A stretch of DNA of 64,000 nt from Rhizobium redzepovicii (GCF_019793435.1 NZ_JAILYH010000018.1:95813-159812), one strand, 5' to 3'. Shown: positions 43,490 through 52,068, numbered from the stretch's first letter. The notes: generated from the letters alone by a model not told the origin. Made by a program: numbers and translations.

Positions 43490-43626
43490 ATCCAACCCAC
43501 GGCGTTCTGGCCGCTTCCAAGCGTCGATACCTAAGTGCAAGGGCAGGCGTGGTGCGAGTTCATAAGCTTGGGACGCGTGTCGCCACTTTTAGGATCCGTC
43601 GGCGACCATCTCAAAGGAGCACTGAT

Positions 43627-44169
43627 GTGGATAGCGAACTGAGACCATCCAGCAAGGAAGCCCCGCAGTCCCTCTCGGGAGTTGCGATGACACTCGAGCT
43701 TGCGGTGATCGCCGTCGCCGACGTCGACCGAAGCAAACTTTTTTATGCAGCTCTCGGATGGCGTTTCGATATTGATTTTCAAGGCGACGACTACCGCATC
43801 GTGCAGTTCACTCCGCCTGGATCTGGATGCTCCGTGATATTCGGGCAGAATATAATTACGGCCCCCTCTGGTTCATCGCGGGGATTGCACCTGGTCGTTT
43901 CGGATCTGCCGGCAGCACCGAGCGATCTCCTATCTCAAGGCGTCGAAACGAGCGAGCCATTTCATGACGTCGGCGGAATTTTCCATCATTCCAACGGCGT
44001 GGGCATCACGGCTGGACTGAATTCGGAGCGGAAAAGCTACCCATCGTATTTCATTTTTCATGACCCGGATGGAAACGAGTGGACTGTTCAGGAGATCACG
44101 ACCCGCCTTCCTGGGCGCAAGGGAGATACCGCATTTACGAAGGAGCTAACTAAGGCGGTGTGGGGATAG
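43627..44169 (+). CDS. VOC (glyoxalase/bleomycin-resistance) family protein, copy 2
   Basis: A 180-residue protein. I chose the GTG at 43627 because AAAGGAG precedes it by seven bases and because it gives the same short leader before the fold as the paralogue at 27325; an ATG at 43687 is the alternative. The domain runs TLELAVIAVADVDRSKLFYA through RGLHLVVSDLPAAPSDLLSQ to FHDPDGNEWTVQEITTRLPG. It lacks the C-terminal WPDWYA-type tail of copy 1. Likely acts on a reactive carbonyl or similar electrophile. Confidence 0.86.
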   Translation: MDSELRPSSKEAPQSLSGVAMTLELAVIAVADVDRSKLFYAALGWRFDIDFQGDDYRIVQFTPPGSGCSVIFGQNIITAPSGSSRGLHLVVSDLPAAPSDLLSQGVETSEPFHDVGGIFHHSNGVGITAGLNSERKSYPSYFIFHDPDGNEWTVQEITTRLPGRKGDTAFTKELTKAVWG

Positions 44170-44342
44170 CGAGCTGGTCCACGGGCCGCCGACGAGCGCG
44201 CTAACAATTATGCCGAAAAACGGTTCACTGACTGCCGCTGCCTGGCAATTCTCCCGATGGTCGACAGCATCTAAATCAATAGCACCGACGCCGAGGCGAC
44301 GGGCGGCCCGACAAGGACCGATGCAATTGAAAGGATGATATC

Positions 44343-45056
44343 ATGAGCAATCAGCAGATGGTCGCCGTCATCACCGGTGCATCGCAAGGCATTGGTGAAG
44401 GCCTGGTTCGAGCCTACCGCGCGCGGGACTACCACGTCGTCGCCACCTCGCGTTCAATCAAACAAGGGTCCGACGATGGCGTACATGCCGTGGCGGGCGA
44501 CATCTCCAACTCCGAGACCGCAGAGCGCGTCGTCCGCGAGGCGATTGACCGTTTTGGTCGGATCGACACGTTGGTGAACAATGCCGGCGTCTTCACTGCC
44601 AAACCGTTCGTCGACTTCACTCAGGAAGATTATGATCTGAACTTCGGCGTGAACGTTTCGGGCTTCTTCCACATTACGCAGCGGGCTGCGAGGGAGATGC
44701 TCAAGCAGGGCTCCGGCCACATTGTCAGCATCACGACCAGCCTCGTAAACCAGCCGGTGTCGAGCGTCCCCACGGCCCTTGCTTCGCTCACGAAGGGCGG
44801 TCTTAACGCCGTGACGAAGGAACTGGCGATCGAGTTCGCCAAGACGGGCGTCCGGGTGAATGCCGTGTCTCCTGGCATCATCAAGACCCCGATGCATGCT
44901 CCAGAGACCCACGAATTCCTCTCCGCGCTGCATCCCGTCGGCCACATGGGCGAGATCAGCGACATTGTCGACGCGGTGATCTACCTCGAAGACGCAAGCT
45001 TCGTCACTGGAGAGATCCTCCATGTCGACGGTGGCCAGAACGCCGGCCGCTGGTAG
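44343..45056 (+). CDS. Short-chain dehydrogenase-like protein, copy 3, lacking the catalytic tyrosine
   Basis: A 237-residue protein with ITGASQGIGEGLVRAYRARD, NNAGVFTAKPFVDFTQEDYD and ITTSLVNQPVSSVPTALASL followed by TKGGLNAVTKELAIEFAK. The YxxxK position reads ASLTK, so the tyrosine is absent and the lysine kept. It shares the GGLNAVTK and SPG...TPMHA blocks with SDR 2 and is probably its paralogue. The cofactor site is intact. It starts a run of plus-strand genes with the DsbA-like and tautomerase genes. Confidence 0.87.
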   Translation: MSNQQMVAVITGASQGIGEGLVRAYRARDYHVVATSRSIKQGSDDGVHAVAGDISNSETAERVVREAIDRFGRIDTLVNNAGVFTAKPFVDFTQEDYDLNFGVNVSGFFHITQRAAREMLKQGSGHIVSITTSLVNQPVSSVPTALASLTKGGLNAVTKELAIEFAKTGVRVNAVSPGIIKTPMHAPETHEFLSALHPVGHMGEISDIVDAVIYLEDASFVTGEILHVDGGQNAGRW

Positions 45057-45124
45057 GTCTCGAATATCACGCGGGCGCGTGGCGTGGATACGCTGCGTTC
45101 TGCATGCGAGTGAAAGGAAAGACA

Positions 45125-45757
45125 ATGGAACTTGTACTAGCCGCCGATCCGATGTGCTCGTGGTGCTATGGATTCGGCAAACAGATGGGGCTGCTGCTCG
45201 AGCGGCGTCCGGACCTATCCCTGAAGATCCTCCTCGGTGGATTGCGCGCGGGCGCGACCGACGTTCTCGATGACGCGGGCAAACAGTTCAGACTGCACCA
45301 CTGGGGCAAGGTCGAGGAAGCCAGCGGCGTACCGTTCAACCGAGAAGGCCTTCTTGCCAGACAGGGCTTCGTCTACGACACCGAACCCGTGTGCCGTGCG
45401 GTGGTGACCGCCCGCATACTTAAGCCGGAAGCCGATCTTCTGAGCGTCTTCCGGGCATTCCAGCATGCCTTCTACGTCGACGCGCTCGACACGACGGACG
45501 GAGCCACACTGGCTGAGACCGGTTCTCGCGCGCTCGCTGAACTAGGTCATCCCGTCAGCTCGGAGGAATTCCTGGCAGAATGGAATAAGCGTAGCACGAT
45601 CGAAGAAGCCGCAACGGACTTCGCGACGGTGCGAGCAATGGGTGTTTCAAGCTTCCCGACCTTGTTCTTGAACAAGGCTGGAACTCTCAGCAAGGTCGGC
45701 GCTGGGTATGCGCATGTCGACGAACTTGAGAAGCACCTCGCTGCAATGGCCGCCTAG
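45125..45757 (+). CDS. DsbA-family (FrnE-like) protein
   Basis: A 210-residue thioredoxin-fold protein without signal peptide. It begins MELVLAADPMCSWCYGFGKQ with the CSWC redox motif, and GVSSFPTLFLNKAG provides the cis-proline loop. The helical insert between is of normal size. Cytoplasmic FrnE-like members isomerise disulfides or act as glutathione S-transferase-like oxidoreductases. AAAGGA precedes the start at 45125. It follows SDR 3 by 68 bases. Confidence 0.87.
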   Translation: MELVLAADPMCSWCYGFGKQMGLLLERRPDLSLKILLGGLRAGATDVLDDAGKQFRLHHWGKVEEASGVPFNREGLLARQGFVYDTEPVCRAVVTARILKPEADLLSVFRAFQHAFYVDALDTTDGATLAETGSRALAELGHPVSSEEFLAEWNKRSTIEEAATDFATVRAMGVSSFPTLFLNKAGTLSKVGAGYAHVDELEKHLAAMAA

Positions 45758-45793
45758 CAGATCGACGAAGTCATCGAACAAGGAGAATAGCAA

Positions 45794-46030
45794 ATGCCCA
45801 TAGTCACCGTGCAAGTAACCCGTGAGGGCACGACCCCAGATCGCGCGTCGGTGACTCCCGAGGAGAAAGCCGCAATCATCGCTGGCGTCAGCCAGGTCAT
45901 GCTCCACGTCCTCAACAAGCCGCTCGAGTCGACTTACGTGGTGATCGAGGAAGTCGACTTGGACAACTGGGGCTGGGGCGGCCTTCCAACCGTCCAATAC
46001 CGGAAGAGGAAGGCTGAAGGCAAAGCCTGA
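45794..46030 (+). CDS. 4-oxalocrotonate tautomerase-like protein
   Basis: A 78-residue protein starting MPIVTVQVTREGT. After Met removal, Pro1 is the catalytic base of the tautomerase superfamily. VTPEEKAAIIAGVSQVMLHV and STYVVIEEVDLDNWGWGG match the second half of the beta-alpha-beta unit. It would catalyse keto-enol tautomerisation or related chemistry in the cytoplasm, as oligomers. The ATG follows AAGGAG by nine bases. Confidence 0.87.
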   Translation: MPIVTVQVTREGTTPDRASVTPEEKAAIIAGVSQVMLHVLNKPLESTYVVIEEVDLDNWGWGGLPTVQYRKRKAEGKA

Positions 46031-46058
46031 CCTCACGCTATTCCAGAGGAAGAATATG

Positions 46059-46095
46059 CACGCCGCCGGTGATCACCGGCGGCGTGTGCGTTTTT
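46059..46095 (+). terminator. Intrinsic terminator after the tautomerase gene
   Basis: A perfect 28-base palindrome at 46059-46086 (CACGCCGCCGGTGA and its complement, no loop bases) is followed by TGCGTTTTT. It ends the SDR 3, DsbA, tautomerase run. Confidence 0.82.
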
Positions 46096-46328
46096 CGCTG
46101 CCGGCCTGATCCAACTGGAAGCTCTCAGTTCGGCAAACAGGATGCGGAGCACCCTGTGAGCGAAGTGGGTTCATCCCAGCCAGCCGGCGTGCCTGGTGCT
46201 GCGGCAAGGATCCGCCATCGCTTCTCCGTCCCGTCGAGGCGTCGGAAATACCATCGTGCAATAGCCTTGGCCCCGGAGCAGGAGGACAGTTCTCAGCGAC
46301 ACTGTTTTCGGCAATTTTGGAGACACCA

Positions 46329-46721
46329 ATGCCCCTCGTCAAAATCCATATCCTGAAAGGTCGTTCGCCACAGGAGGTCGACGTGTTGCTTGATACCATT
46401 CACGACGTCGTCGTGGAGACTTTCGGAGCTCCGCGGAGAGACAGATACCAGATCCTTCAAGAGCACGAGGCGTCGAATATTCGCGCGCTTGACACTGGGC
46501 TCGACATCACCCGGACCGAGAAGTTCCTACTGCTCGAAATAACCAGCCGCCCGAGGTCTCGAGATGCCAAGGTGGCCTTCTATTCAAGCCTCACGCGTGC
46601 GCTCCAGGCTCGCTGCGACGTGGCGCCATCTGACGTGATGGTCTCTCTGCATATCAACTCGGACGAGGACTGGTCGTTCGGCATGGGCAGCGCGCAGTTC
46701 CTGACAGGCGAGCTCTGGTAG
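46329..46721 (+). CDS. Tautomerase-superfamily protein, longer type
   Basis: A 130-residue protein started at ATG 46329 behind GGAG. It begins MPLVKIHILKGRSPQEVDVL with Pro1, then continues LLDTIHDVVVETFGAPRRDR and YQILQEHE. This length fits the two-unit cis-3-chloroacrylic acid dehalogenase/MIF-like branch, where one chain carries two beta-alpha-beta units. Activity may be tautomerisation or hydrolytic dehalogenation; not assignable from sequence. Confidence 0.83.
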   Translation: MPLVKIHILKGRSPQEVDVLLDTIHDVVVETFGAPRRDRYQILQEHEASNIRALDTGLDITRTEKFLLLEITSRPRSRDAKVAFYSSLTRALQARCDVAPSDVMVSLHINSDEDWSFGMGSAQFLTGELW

Positions 46722-46749
46722 GTACACACGTCTCGGTCTGGTGGGTCCA

Positions 46750-46776
46750 CCAATACCAAGGTATCGGCGATACTAA
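46750..46776 (+). promoter_or_regulatory. Island motif site 11 (ahead of the DJ-1/PfpI gene)
   Basis: CCAATACCAAGGTATCG at 46750-46766, overlapping the near-palindrome AAGGTATCGGCGATACTAA (46758-46776). It is about 100 bases upstream of the next start. Confidence 0.65.
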
Positions 46777-46866
46777 TGTGCACATGCAAATCCGGCTGAT
46801 CCAAGACATGCTTCCAGTCGTGCAGCCGATCGGCTGCAAATTCAGAAAAGTGGAAGGAGCCTAAGC

Positions 46867-47568
46867 ATGAAGATCCTCATGGTATTCACCTCGCACGACA
46901 CACTCGGAAGTACTGGGCGCAAGACTGGTTTTTGGCTGGAGGAGGGCGCCGCACCGTACTACGTCTTCCGCGATGCAGGCGTCGACTTGACACTCGTGTC
47001 CCCCAAAGGCGGTCAACCTCCGATCGACCCGAAGAGCGATCTGCCGGAAAATCAGACGCCCGCCATGACGCGGTTCAAGGCCGACGAGGCCGCGCAGAAG
47101 GTTTTTGCGAGCACCAAGAAGCTGAGCGAAGTCCGTTCCGAAGATTTCGACGCCGTCTTTTATCCCGGTGGGCATGGTCCCATGTGGGATCTCGTGGACA
47201 ACCCGGAGTCCATCAAGCTGATCGAGTCCTTTTACAACTCCGGCAAGCCGGTGGCGGCAGTCTGCCACGCGCCGGCGGTGCTTCATCGCGTCACCTATAG
47301 AGGCGCTCCGATCGTCAAGGGAAAGCGGGTGACAGGCTTTACCAATGGCGAGGAGGAGGAAGTGCAACTGACGAAGGTCGTTCCTTTCCTTGTTGAGGAC
47401 GAGCTCAAACGTCTCGGCGGTCTCTATGAGAAGAAGGCGAACTGGGAGAGCTTCGCTATCATCGACGGCATGTTGATCACCGGGCAAAACCCGGCATCTT
47501 CCACTGCGGGAGCGCAGGCGCTCATCAAGCTTCTCACCACTGTGAAAACCGGCGCCGTCGTCGCCTAG
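46867..47568 (+). CDS. DJ-1/PfpI-family protein (glyoxalase III-like)
   Basis: A 233-residue protein. It has KTGFWLEEGAAPYYVFRDAG (Glu of the active site), FDAVFYPGGHGPMWDLVDNP and AVCHAPAVLHRVTYRGAPIV with the nucleophilic elbow Cys followed by His. This matches class I glutamine amidotransferase-like Hsp31/glyoxalase III proteins that convert methylglyoxal to lactate without glutathione. GGAG precedes the ATG. It closes the island on the right and suits a carbonyl-stress theme. Confidence 0.9.
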   Translation: MKILMVFTSHDTLGSTGRKTGFWLEEGAAPYYVFRDAGVDLTLVSPKGGQPPIDPKSDLPENQTPAMTRFKADEAAQKVFASTKKLSEVRSEDFDAVFYPGGHGPMWDLVDNPESIKLIESFYNSGKPVAAVCHAPAVLHRVTYRGAPIVKGKRVTGFTNGEEEEVQLTKVVPFLVEDELKRLGGLYEKKANWESFAIIDGMLITGQNPASSTAGAQALIKLLTTVKTGAVVA

Positions 47569-47774
47569 GCGATAATCGGCGAGCGAAAAAGGGGACGCGA
47601 GATCTTGCTCCCGCGGCCTCCTTTTGGACGCGCGTCTTAAAGTAGAACAGCGATTCCGGTTACTGGAAAGATGACGGCTCACATTGCGCGAGACGCTCGC
47701 GCAACCTGTGATTTCTTTAAATTCAATCATTGTAGTCGGGCGCTATGGGTTTTGAACGCCGAGATCATTCACCC

Positions 47775-48163
47775 TGGCGTTCTCGGGAACCGCCTCGCCC
47801 ATGCGATGCATTTGGCCGTGGCAGGACGGGCAGGCCTTCTGATCGTCGGGAAGGTCATATTCGACACGCTCGCGCGGCAAATCTTCCGGCAAAGGTCTGC
47901 GGCCGCGCTTCTATCCCGCCGCGCTCTCGACAGGCGGCAGGCCTGGGAAGATAGACGACGTCGCCGTCGTCACTGTCATCTTCACCCGCCGCCTCTTCGG
48001 CTTCGTTGAAGAGGCGATTGATGTGCTTTTCGCTACGTGGGGCAAAACGACGGAGCCTTGCGAGCACCAGTTCTTCTTCCAGCTTGACGACCCGCTGCGA
48101 GAGTGCTTCCTTCTCGGCTTTGAGCGCAGCGATTTCGGCGGCGTTGGCCGCCAACTGCGCCAT
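47775..48163 (-). pseudogene. tnpC: IS66 transposase TnpC, N-terminal remnant
   Basis: MAQLAANAAEIAALKAEKEA then LSQRVVKLEEELVLARLRRF and APRSEKHI form the leucine-zipper-like start of IS66 transposases. After DDSDDGDVV the frame shifts, and GRRPLPEDLPRERVEYDLPD followed by DQKACPSCHGQMHRMGEAV (zinc-finger region) continues in another frame before homology ends. The catalytic DDE domain is absent. Confidence 0.85.
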
Positions 48164-48253
48164 CAGCTCTGCAACGCTTCGGTTCGCCGGTTCGATTCAT
48201 CGTAGTTTTGAATCTGAACCGCCCCTTTGCGTCAACAGCTCAATTCGCCACCT

Positions 48254-48607
48254 TCAACCGGCGATCTGATACTGCCGCACGGGATGGCGGATCATCGCAC
48301 CGATATCGATCCCGTCGAGAATCCAGTGCAGTTGCTCGGTCGTCAGCGTGACCACCAGCACCTCTCGGCGCGGCCATCGGAACTTGCCTTCAGTCAGCCG
48401 CCTCAGGATCAGCACAAAGCCCGAGCGATCGAAGAATAACAGCTTCACGCGGTCACGCCTGCGATTACAAAAGGCAAAAACTGCCGGGGCAAACGGATCG
48501 AGCGCCATCGTCTCCTGGACCAGAACCGCAAGGCTGTTGATGCCGGCTCTGAGGTCGATCGGTTCGCGATTCAGATAGACTTGAAGATCAGCGCCCAGCT
48601 TGAACAT
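48254..48607 (-). CDS. tnpB: IS66 accessory protein TnpB
   Basis: A 117-residue protein of normal length: VYLNREPIDLRAGINSLAVL, FCNRRRDRVKLLFFDRSGFV and RRLTEGKFRWPRR are the conserved TnpB blocks. Its start overlaps the tnpA end by 20 bases, as usual in IS66. It appears intact although the element is not. Confidence 0.93.
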   Translation of the reverse strand: MFKLGADLQVYLNREPIDLRAGINSLAVLVQETMALDPFAPAVFAFCNRRRDRVKLLFFDRSGFVLILRRLTEGKFRWPRREVLVVTLTTEQLHWILDGIDIGAMIRHPVRQYQIAG

Positions 48608-49028
48608 GACCCAAGGCTCCGATTACGGCCGTCAATGCGTCCAGATCGCCGCATTCCAGCGTCGTCAATCTCACACCATTCGGCAATGACGCGCTCATCT
48701 TCGCTGGAGGAGACAGCGGGCCGTTCCTCTCCACTTTTGGCGGCAGCTCTTCACGATCCGTCGCAAGCATCTCAATGTCAAACTTGCTGCTCGCGGAGGC
48801 GACCTGAACCGGAATAAAGACTGATGGCGAAGAAGGCGGCAATGGATGGGCCTGGGTGTGTTTCCTGATCCATTTCCAAACGAGGTTCGCGTTGATCCCG
48901 TGTAGGCGCGCAAGTTTTGATACCGATGCGCCAGGTTCAAGGCAGGCCGCAACAAGGCGATCTTTCGAACATTGATCGAAACGGCGTCTCCCATTCCGAC
49001 CAACCAGCCGCACGGCAACTTTTGACAT
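48588..49028 (-). CDS. tnpA: IS66 accessory protein TnpA
   Basis: A 146-residue protein with an N-terminal helix-turn-helix (DRLVAACLEPGASVSKLARL, HGINANLVWKWIRKH) and the C-terminal GVRLTTLECGDLDALTAVIG block of IS66 TnpA. It appears intact. Without TnpC it cannot move the element. Confidence 0.92.
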   Translation of the reverse strand: MSKVAVRLVGRNGRRRFDQCSKDRLVAACLEPGASVSKLARLHGINANLVWKWIRKHTQAHPLPPSSPSVFIPVQVASASSKFDIEMLATDREELPPKVERNGPLSPPAKMSASLPNGVRLTTLECGDLDALTAVIGALGHVQAGR

Positions 49029-49044
49029 TCATCCATAACTTGGT

Positions 49045-49065
49045 GTCCACCTCTTTTAGGTGGAC
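49045..49065. repeat. Perfect hairpin at the IS66/LacI junction
   Basis: GTCCACCT (49045-49052) and AGGTGGAC (49058-49065) flank a CTTTT loop, just upstream of tnpA. It may be part of the element end or a regulatory hairpin for tnpA. Confidence 0.5.
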
Positions 49066-49122
49066 ATCTCATGCCAAAGCTCACTCAATTACTGAAGGTG
49101 CGGAGAAAATCGCGCTTACGTT

Positions 49123-49827
49123 GTGGCGCCTGGACTCGCGACGCTGCCTGTTGCCGGGGTCATCTATGCGCGGCTGATCACGCAGCAGGTCACGCTTCCC
49201 CCGCACCTCACTGAATGGCCGACGGTCCTCTTGAATTGCTACGCTGTCGAAAAACCTCTGCCGAGCGTGGTGCCGGGAGACCTGTCGGCAGTGATGAATG
49301 CGACGCTGTCGCTGATCGATGCCGGCCACACCCGCATCGCCTATATCGGCGGCGAGGATTCGATCGAAGCCTCCCGCGAGCGGATCAAGGGCTATCGTCG
49401 GGCCCTGACCATGCGTGACATTCCCGTCGATAATCATTTGATCATCAAGGGGCGCTGGACCATTCAAGGCGGCTATGCCGCCTTCAAGCGGCTTCAGGTG
49501 CTCGATGACCGGCCGACTGCAATATGCTGCTTCTGCGACCGCATCGCCATGGGTGTGTACGAGGCAGCGAAGGAGGCCGGCCTACAGATCCCGCGAGATC
49601 TTTCCGTCATCGGTTTCGACAACGAATCCTATTCCGGCGACATGCTGCCGCCGCTCACCACCATGCAGCTGCCCCATGCCGACATGGCGCGCTATGCGGT
49701 CGAAAAGCTGGCCGAGATGATCGCGGCGCCGCGGATGCAGCATGACAATCACAAGGTCAAGCTGGAGTGCGACATGATCGTGCGCCAGTCGGTTGCCCCT
49801 CGGGTCGCTTTCAGAAAACAGTCTTAG
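49123..49827 (+). pseudogene. LacI-family regulator lacking its DNA-binding domain
   Basis: About 234 residues of the periplasmic-binding-like core: AGHTRIAYIGGEDSIEASRE, RIKGYRRAL, PTAICCFCDRIAMGVYEAAK and LSVIGFDNESYSGDMLPPLT. Normal family members are about 340 residues and start with a LacI helix-turn-helix and hinge, which are absent. The gene begins abruptly beside the IS66 element, so the insertion or a later deletion removed the N-terminus. It cannot bind DNA as a normal repressor. Confidence 0.85.
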
Positions 49828-50483
49828 GCTTGATAGGCGTTCCCAGCAAGGGACGCCTTGGTCGACAAGCACGGATGCTTGAGCCCTGATCGCTTCATTG
49901 CCGGTGCCGGTTGCTTCCCCGGCCGACTGATCCTCGTTTCGGTCCTCGGAAGCGCTGGACTGATGACAGCTCCGACTGCAGAGGCAAAGGCGCCTCCGAC
50001 CAGCGGTTCATCGCGGAACGGGTGAGTATCAGGCAATTACGCTTGTTTGACTTCTCCGGACCGGAATCCAGCATTCGTCGATGCTCGATGATTTGATCTC
50101 TGGGCAGCGCCGAACCTGGATCTTTCAGCTTTGTTTCCCGGCAACAACAGGGGAATGCGCGCCGGGATTAGGCGCGATTTGCGCACGACAATCCGCTGAT
50201 CTGGTTCGCCGTTTTCCATAGAATGATAAATTCCGAAATCGTTTAATGAGGTGATGCTCGTTTCAGCCGAGCTTCTTTGCAGCGCCTGCCGAAGGGCAGT
50301 GCCGGCGATGCCGGATATTTTCAACGGACGAGTAATGTCAGGATTTGTATCAACGAGTATCTGACGACTTCGACGGTACAATCCGTGACAAAAGAGATAT
50401 CGCCACGAAACATATGTGATACTTCCGCCGCCTAGCACTCCCATTGCGAGTAGTTGCAGAACGACAGGCGAAGGAGAGTTTCA
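49828..50483. other. Long intergenic region ahead of epoxide hydrolase 3
   Basis: About 650 bases. A hairpin AGGCGTTCCC/GGGACGCCT at 49835-49858 could end the LacI remnant transcript. A minus-strand frame at 50037-50444 has no family resemblance. A partial match to the start of the island motif (ATTGTACC, minus strand, about 50378-50385) lacks the rest, so no motif site is claimed. Confidence 0.45.
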
Positions 50484-51821
50484 GTGACCAATATTGCCCA
50501 GTTTTCCAGGTCGAACCCGTTATTTGTACGCGCGGTCGCGATCGCGCTCGGATCGACCATGCTTATATCGACGGCTTGTGTTCAGTCCGCTGGCGCGGCA
50601 GAAACGAGCGCGCCGATCGCGCAGACCCAGCCAGCGTCGGACGAGAGTATTCGGCCGTTTCACGTTCGCGTCGCGCAGAGCCAGCTGGACGATCTCAAGA
50701 GACGGATCGCAGAAACGCGTTGGCCGGATAAGGAGACCGTTGGAGATATCTCTCAGGGCATCCAGCTCGCGCGCGTCCAGGAGCTAGTCCGTTACTGGGG
50801 GACCGACTATGATTGGCGCAAAGCCGAAGACCAGCTCAACGCCCTGCCGCAGTTCGTCACGACGATCGACGGGGTGGACATCCAGTTCATTCACGTCCGC
50901 TCCCGCCATCCGAACGCCCTGCCGGTCATCTTGACCCATGGCTGGCCAGGCTCGATGTTCGAGTTCATCAAGGCGATCGGCCCTCTCACCGACCCGACTG
51001 CCTATGGCGGCAAGCCGGAAGACGCCTTCGACGTGATCATTCCGTCGATCCCCGGCTACGGCTTCTCCGGCCGGCCGACGGATCAAGGCTGGGGGCCTGA
51101 CCGCGTCGCCCGCGCCTGGGATGTCCTGGTGAAGCGGCTGGGCTACACCCACTACGTCTCGCAGGGCGGCGACCACGGCTCGGTGATCTCGGATGCTTTG
51201 GCAAGGCAGGCACCGACTGGTTTGCTGGCAATACATCTGAACATGCCGGCGACCGTGCCTGGCGAACTCATGCGGGGGATCAATAGCGGCGACGCGGCTC
51301 CTGCCGGACTGTCCCAGTCCGAAAAGGAAGCCTACCATTCCTTGAGCGTGTTCTTCGGCCGCAATGCCGCCTACGGCGCCATGATGGTCACCCGGCCCCA
51401 GACGATCGGCTATTCGCTTTCGGATTCGCCGTCCGGACTGGCGTCGTGGATCTATGAGAAGTTCGCGCAGTGGAGCGACAGTGACGGCGTTCCCGAACGC
51501 GTCTTGTCGAGGGATGAAATGCTGAATGACATCACGCTCTATTGGCTGACCAACACGGGCGCGTCATCATCCCGCTTCTATTGGGAAAATAACAACAACA
51601 ACTTCAGCTCCGAAGCGCAGAAGACCAAGGACATAAAGATCCCGGTCGGAATCTCGGTCTTCCCGAAGGAAATTTACAAAGCGCCGGAGAGCTGGAGCCG
51701 CCAGGCCTATCCTTCCCTGGTTTACTACCACCAGGTTGAGCGAGGCGGGCATTTTGCCGCTTGGGAACAGCCGCAGCTCTTCGCCGAAGAATTGCGGGCG
51801 GCCTTCAAGCCGGTTCGTTAA
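50484..51821 (+). CDS. Exported epoxide hydrolase (EHN-domain type), copy 3
   Basis: A 445-residue hydrolase. The GTG at 50484 follows AAGGAG by seven bases and starts a Sec signal (FVRAVAIALGSTMLIST, cleavage probably near AGAAE; a STAC site is not a canonical lipobox). EHN lid: RPFHVRVAQSQLDDLKRRIA. Active site: HGWPGSMF, GGDHGSVISDALA with the Asp nucleophile but His in place of the Trp of the other copies, and RGGHFAAWEQPQ. Copies 1 and 2 have Tat-like signals, so export routes differ between paralogues. Confidence 0.88.
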   Translation: MTNIAQFSRSNPLFVRAVAIALGSTMLISTACVQSAGAAETSAPIAQTQPASDESIRPFHVRVAQSQLDDLKRRIAETRWPDKETVGDISQGIQLARVQELVRYWGTDYDWRKAEDQLNALPQFVTTIDGVDIQFIHVRSRHPNALPVILTHGWPGSMFEFIKAIGPLTDPTAYGGKPEDAFDVIIPSIPGYGFSGRPTDQGWGPDRVARAWDVLVKRLGYTHYVSQGGDHGSVISDALARQAPTGLLAIHLNMPATVPGELMRGINSGDAAPAGLSQSEKEAYHSLSVFFGRNAAYGAMMVTRPQTIGYSLSDSPSGLASWIYEKFAQWSDSDGVPERVLSRDEMLNDITLYWLTNTGASSSRFYWENNNNNFSSEAQKTKDIKIPVGISVFPKEIYKAPESWSRQAYPSLVYYHQVERGGHFAAWEQPQLFAEELRAAFKPVR

Positions 51822-51835
51822 TTTCGGTTCAATCC

Positions 51836-51861
51836 CGCGGCCCGTCCATCGAGGGGCCGCG
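51836..51861. terminator. Hairpin after epoxide hydrolase 3
   Basis: CGCGGCCC (51836-51843) pairs with GGGCCGCG (51854-51861), 15 bases after the stop. No T-run follows, so termination strength is uncertain. Confidence 0.45.
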
Positions 51862-52068
51862 CCCTTGTCCGTTCATATTGTCGGGGCTTCGCGGATGGTT
51901 TCCACGACATAGGCATCGAGGGATGAGCCTCGCGGAGCGCGACGGCAAATGCGCCCGCGCGCCTATCCCAGTGTATTATGTCCGTCGTCCGCCTTCGGCA
52001 CTAACTTTCTGGCGGTCGCGCCCGCGCGTCCAGATCACAAAGCTATCAAGCCTTGAGGAGTTGCCGAG

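Larger units (their letters stand above)
47775..49028 (-). mobile_element. Truncated IS66-family element
   Basis: tnpA, tnpB and the start of tnpC in the usual order on the minus strand. The tnpC side is cut off near 47775, so most of the transposase is missing. Terminal repeats are not recognised. The tnpA side ends against a LacI-type gene that has lost its N-terminus. Confidence 0.85.

Noticed and set aside
50037..50444. A 135-codon minus-strand frame in the gap before epoxide hydrolase 3
   Set aside because: No start signal, composition unlike neighbouring genes and no family pattern, so it is not called as a gene.
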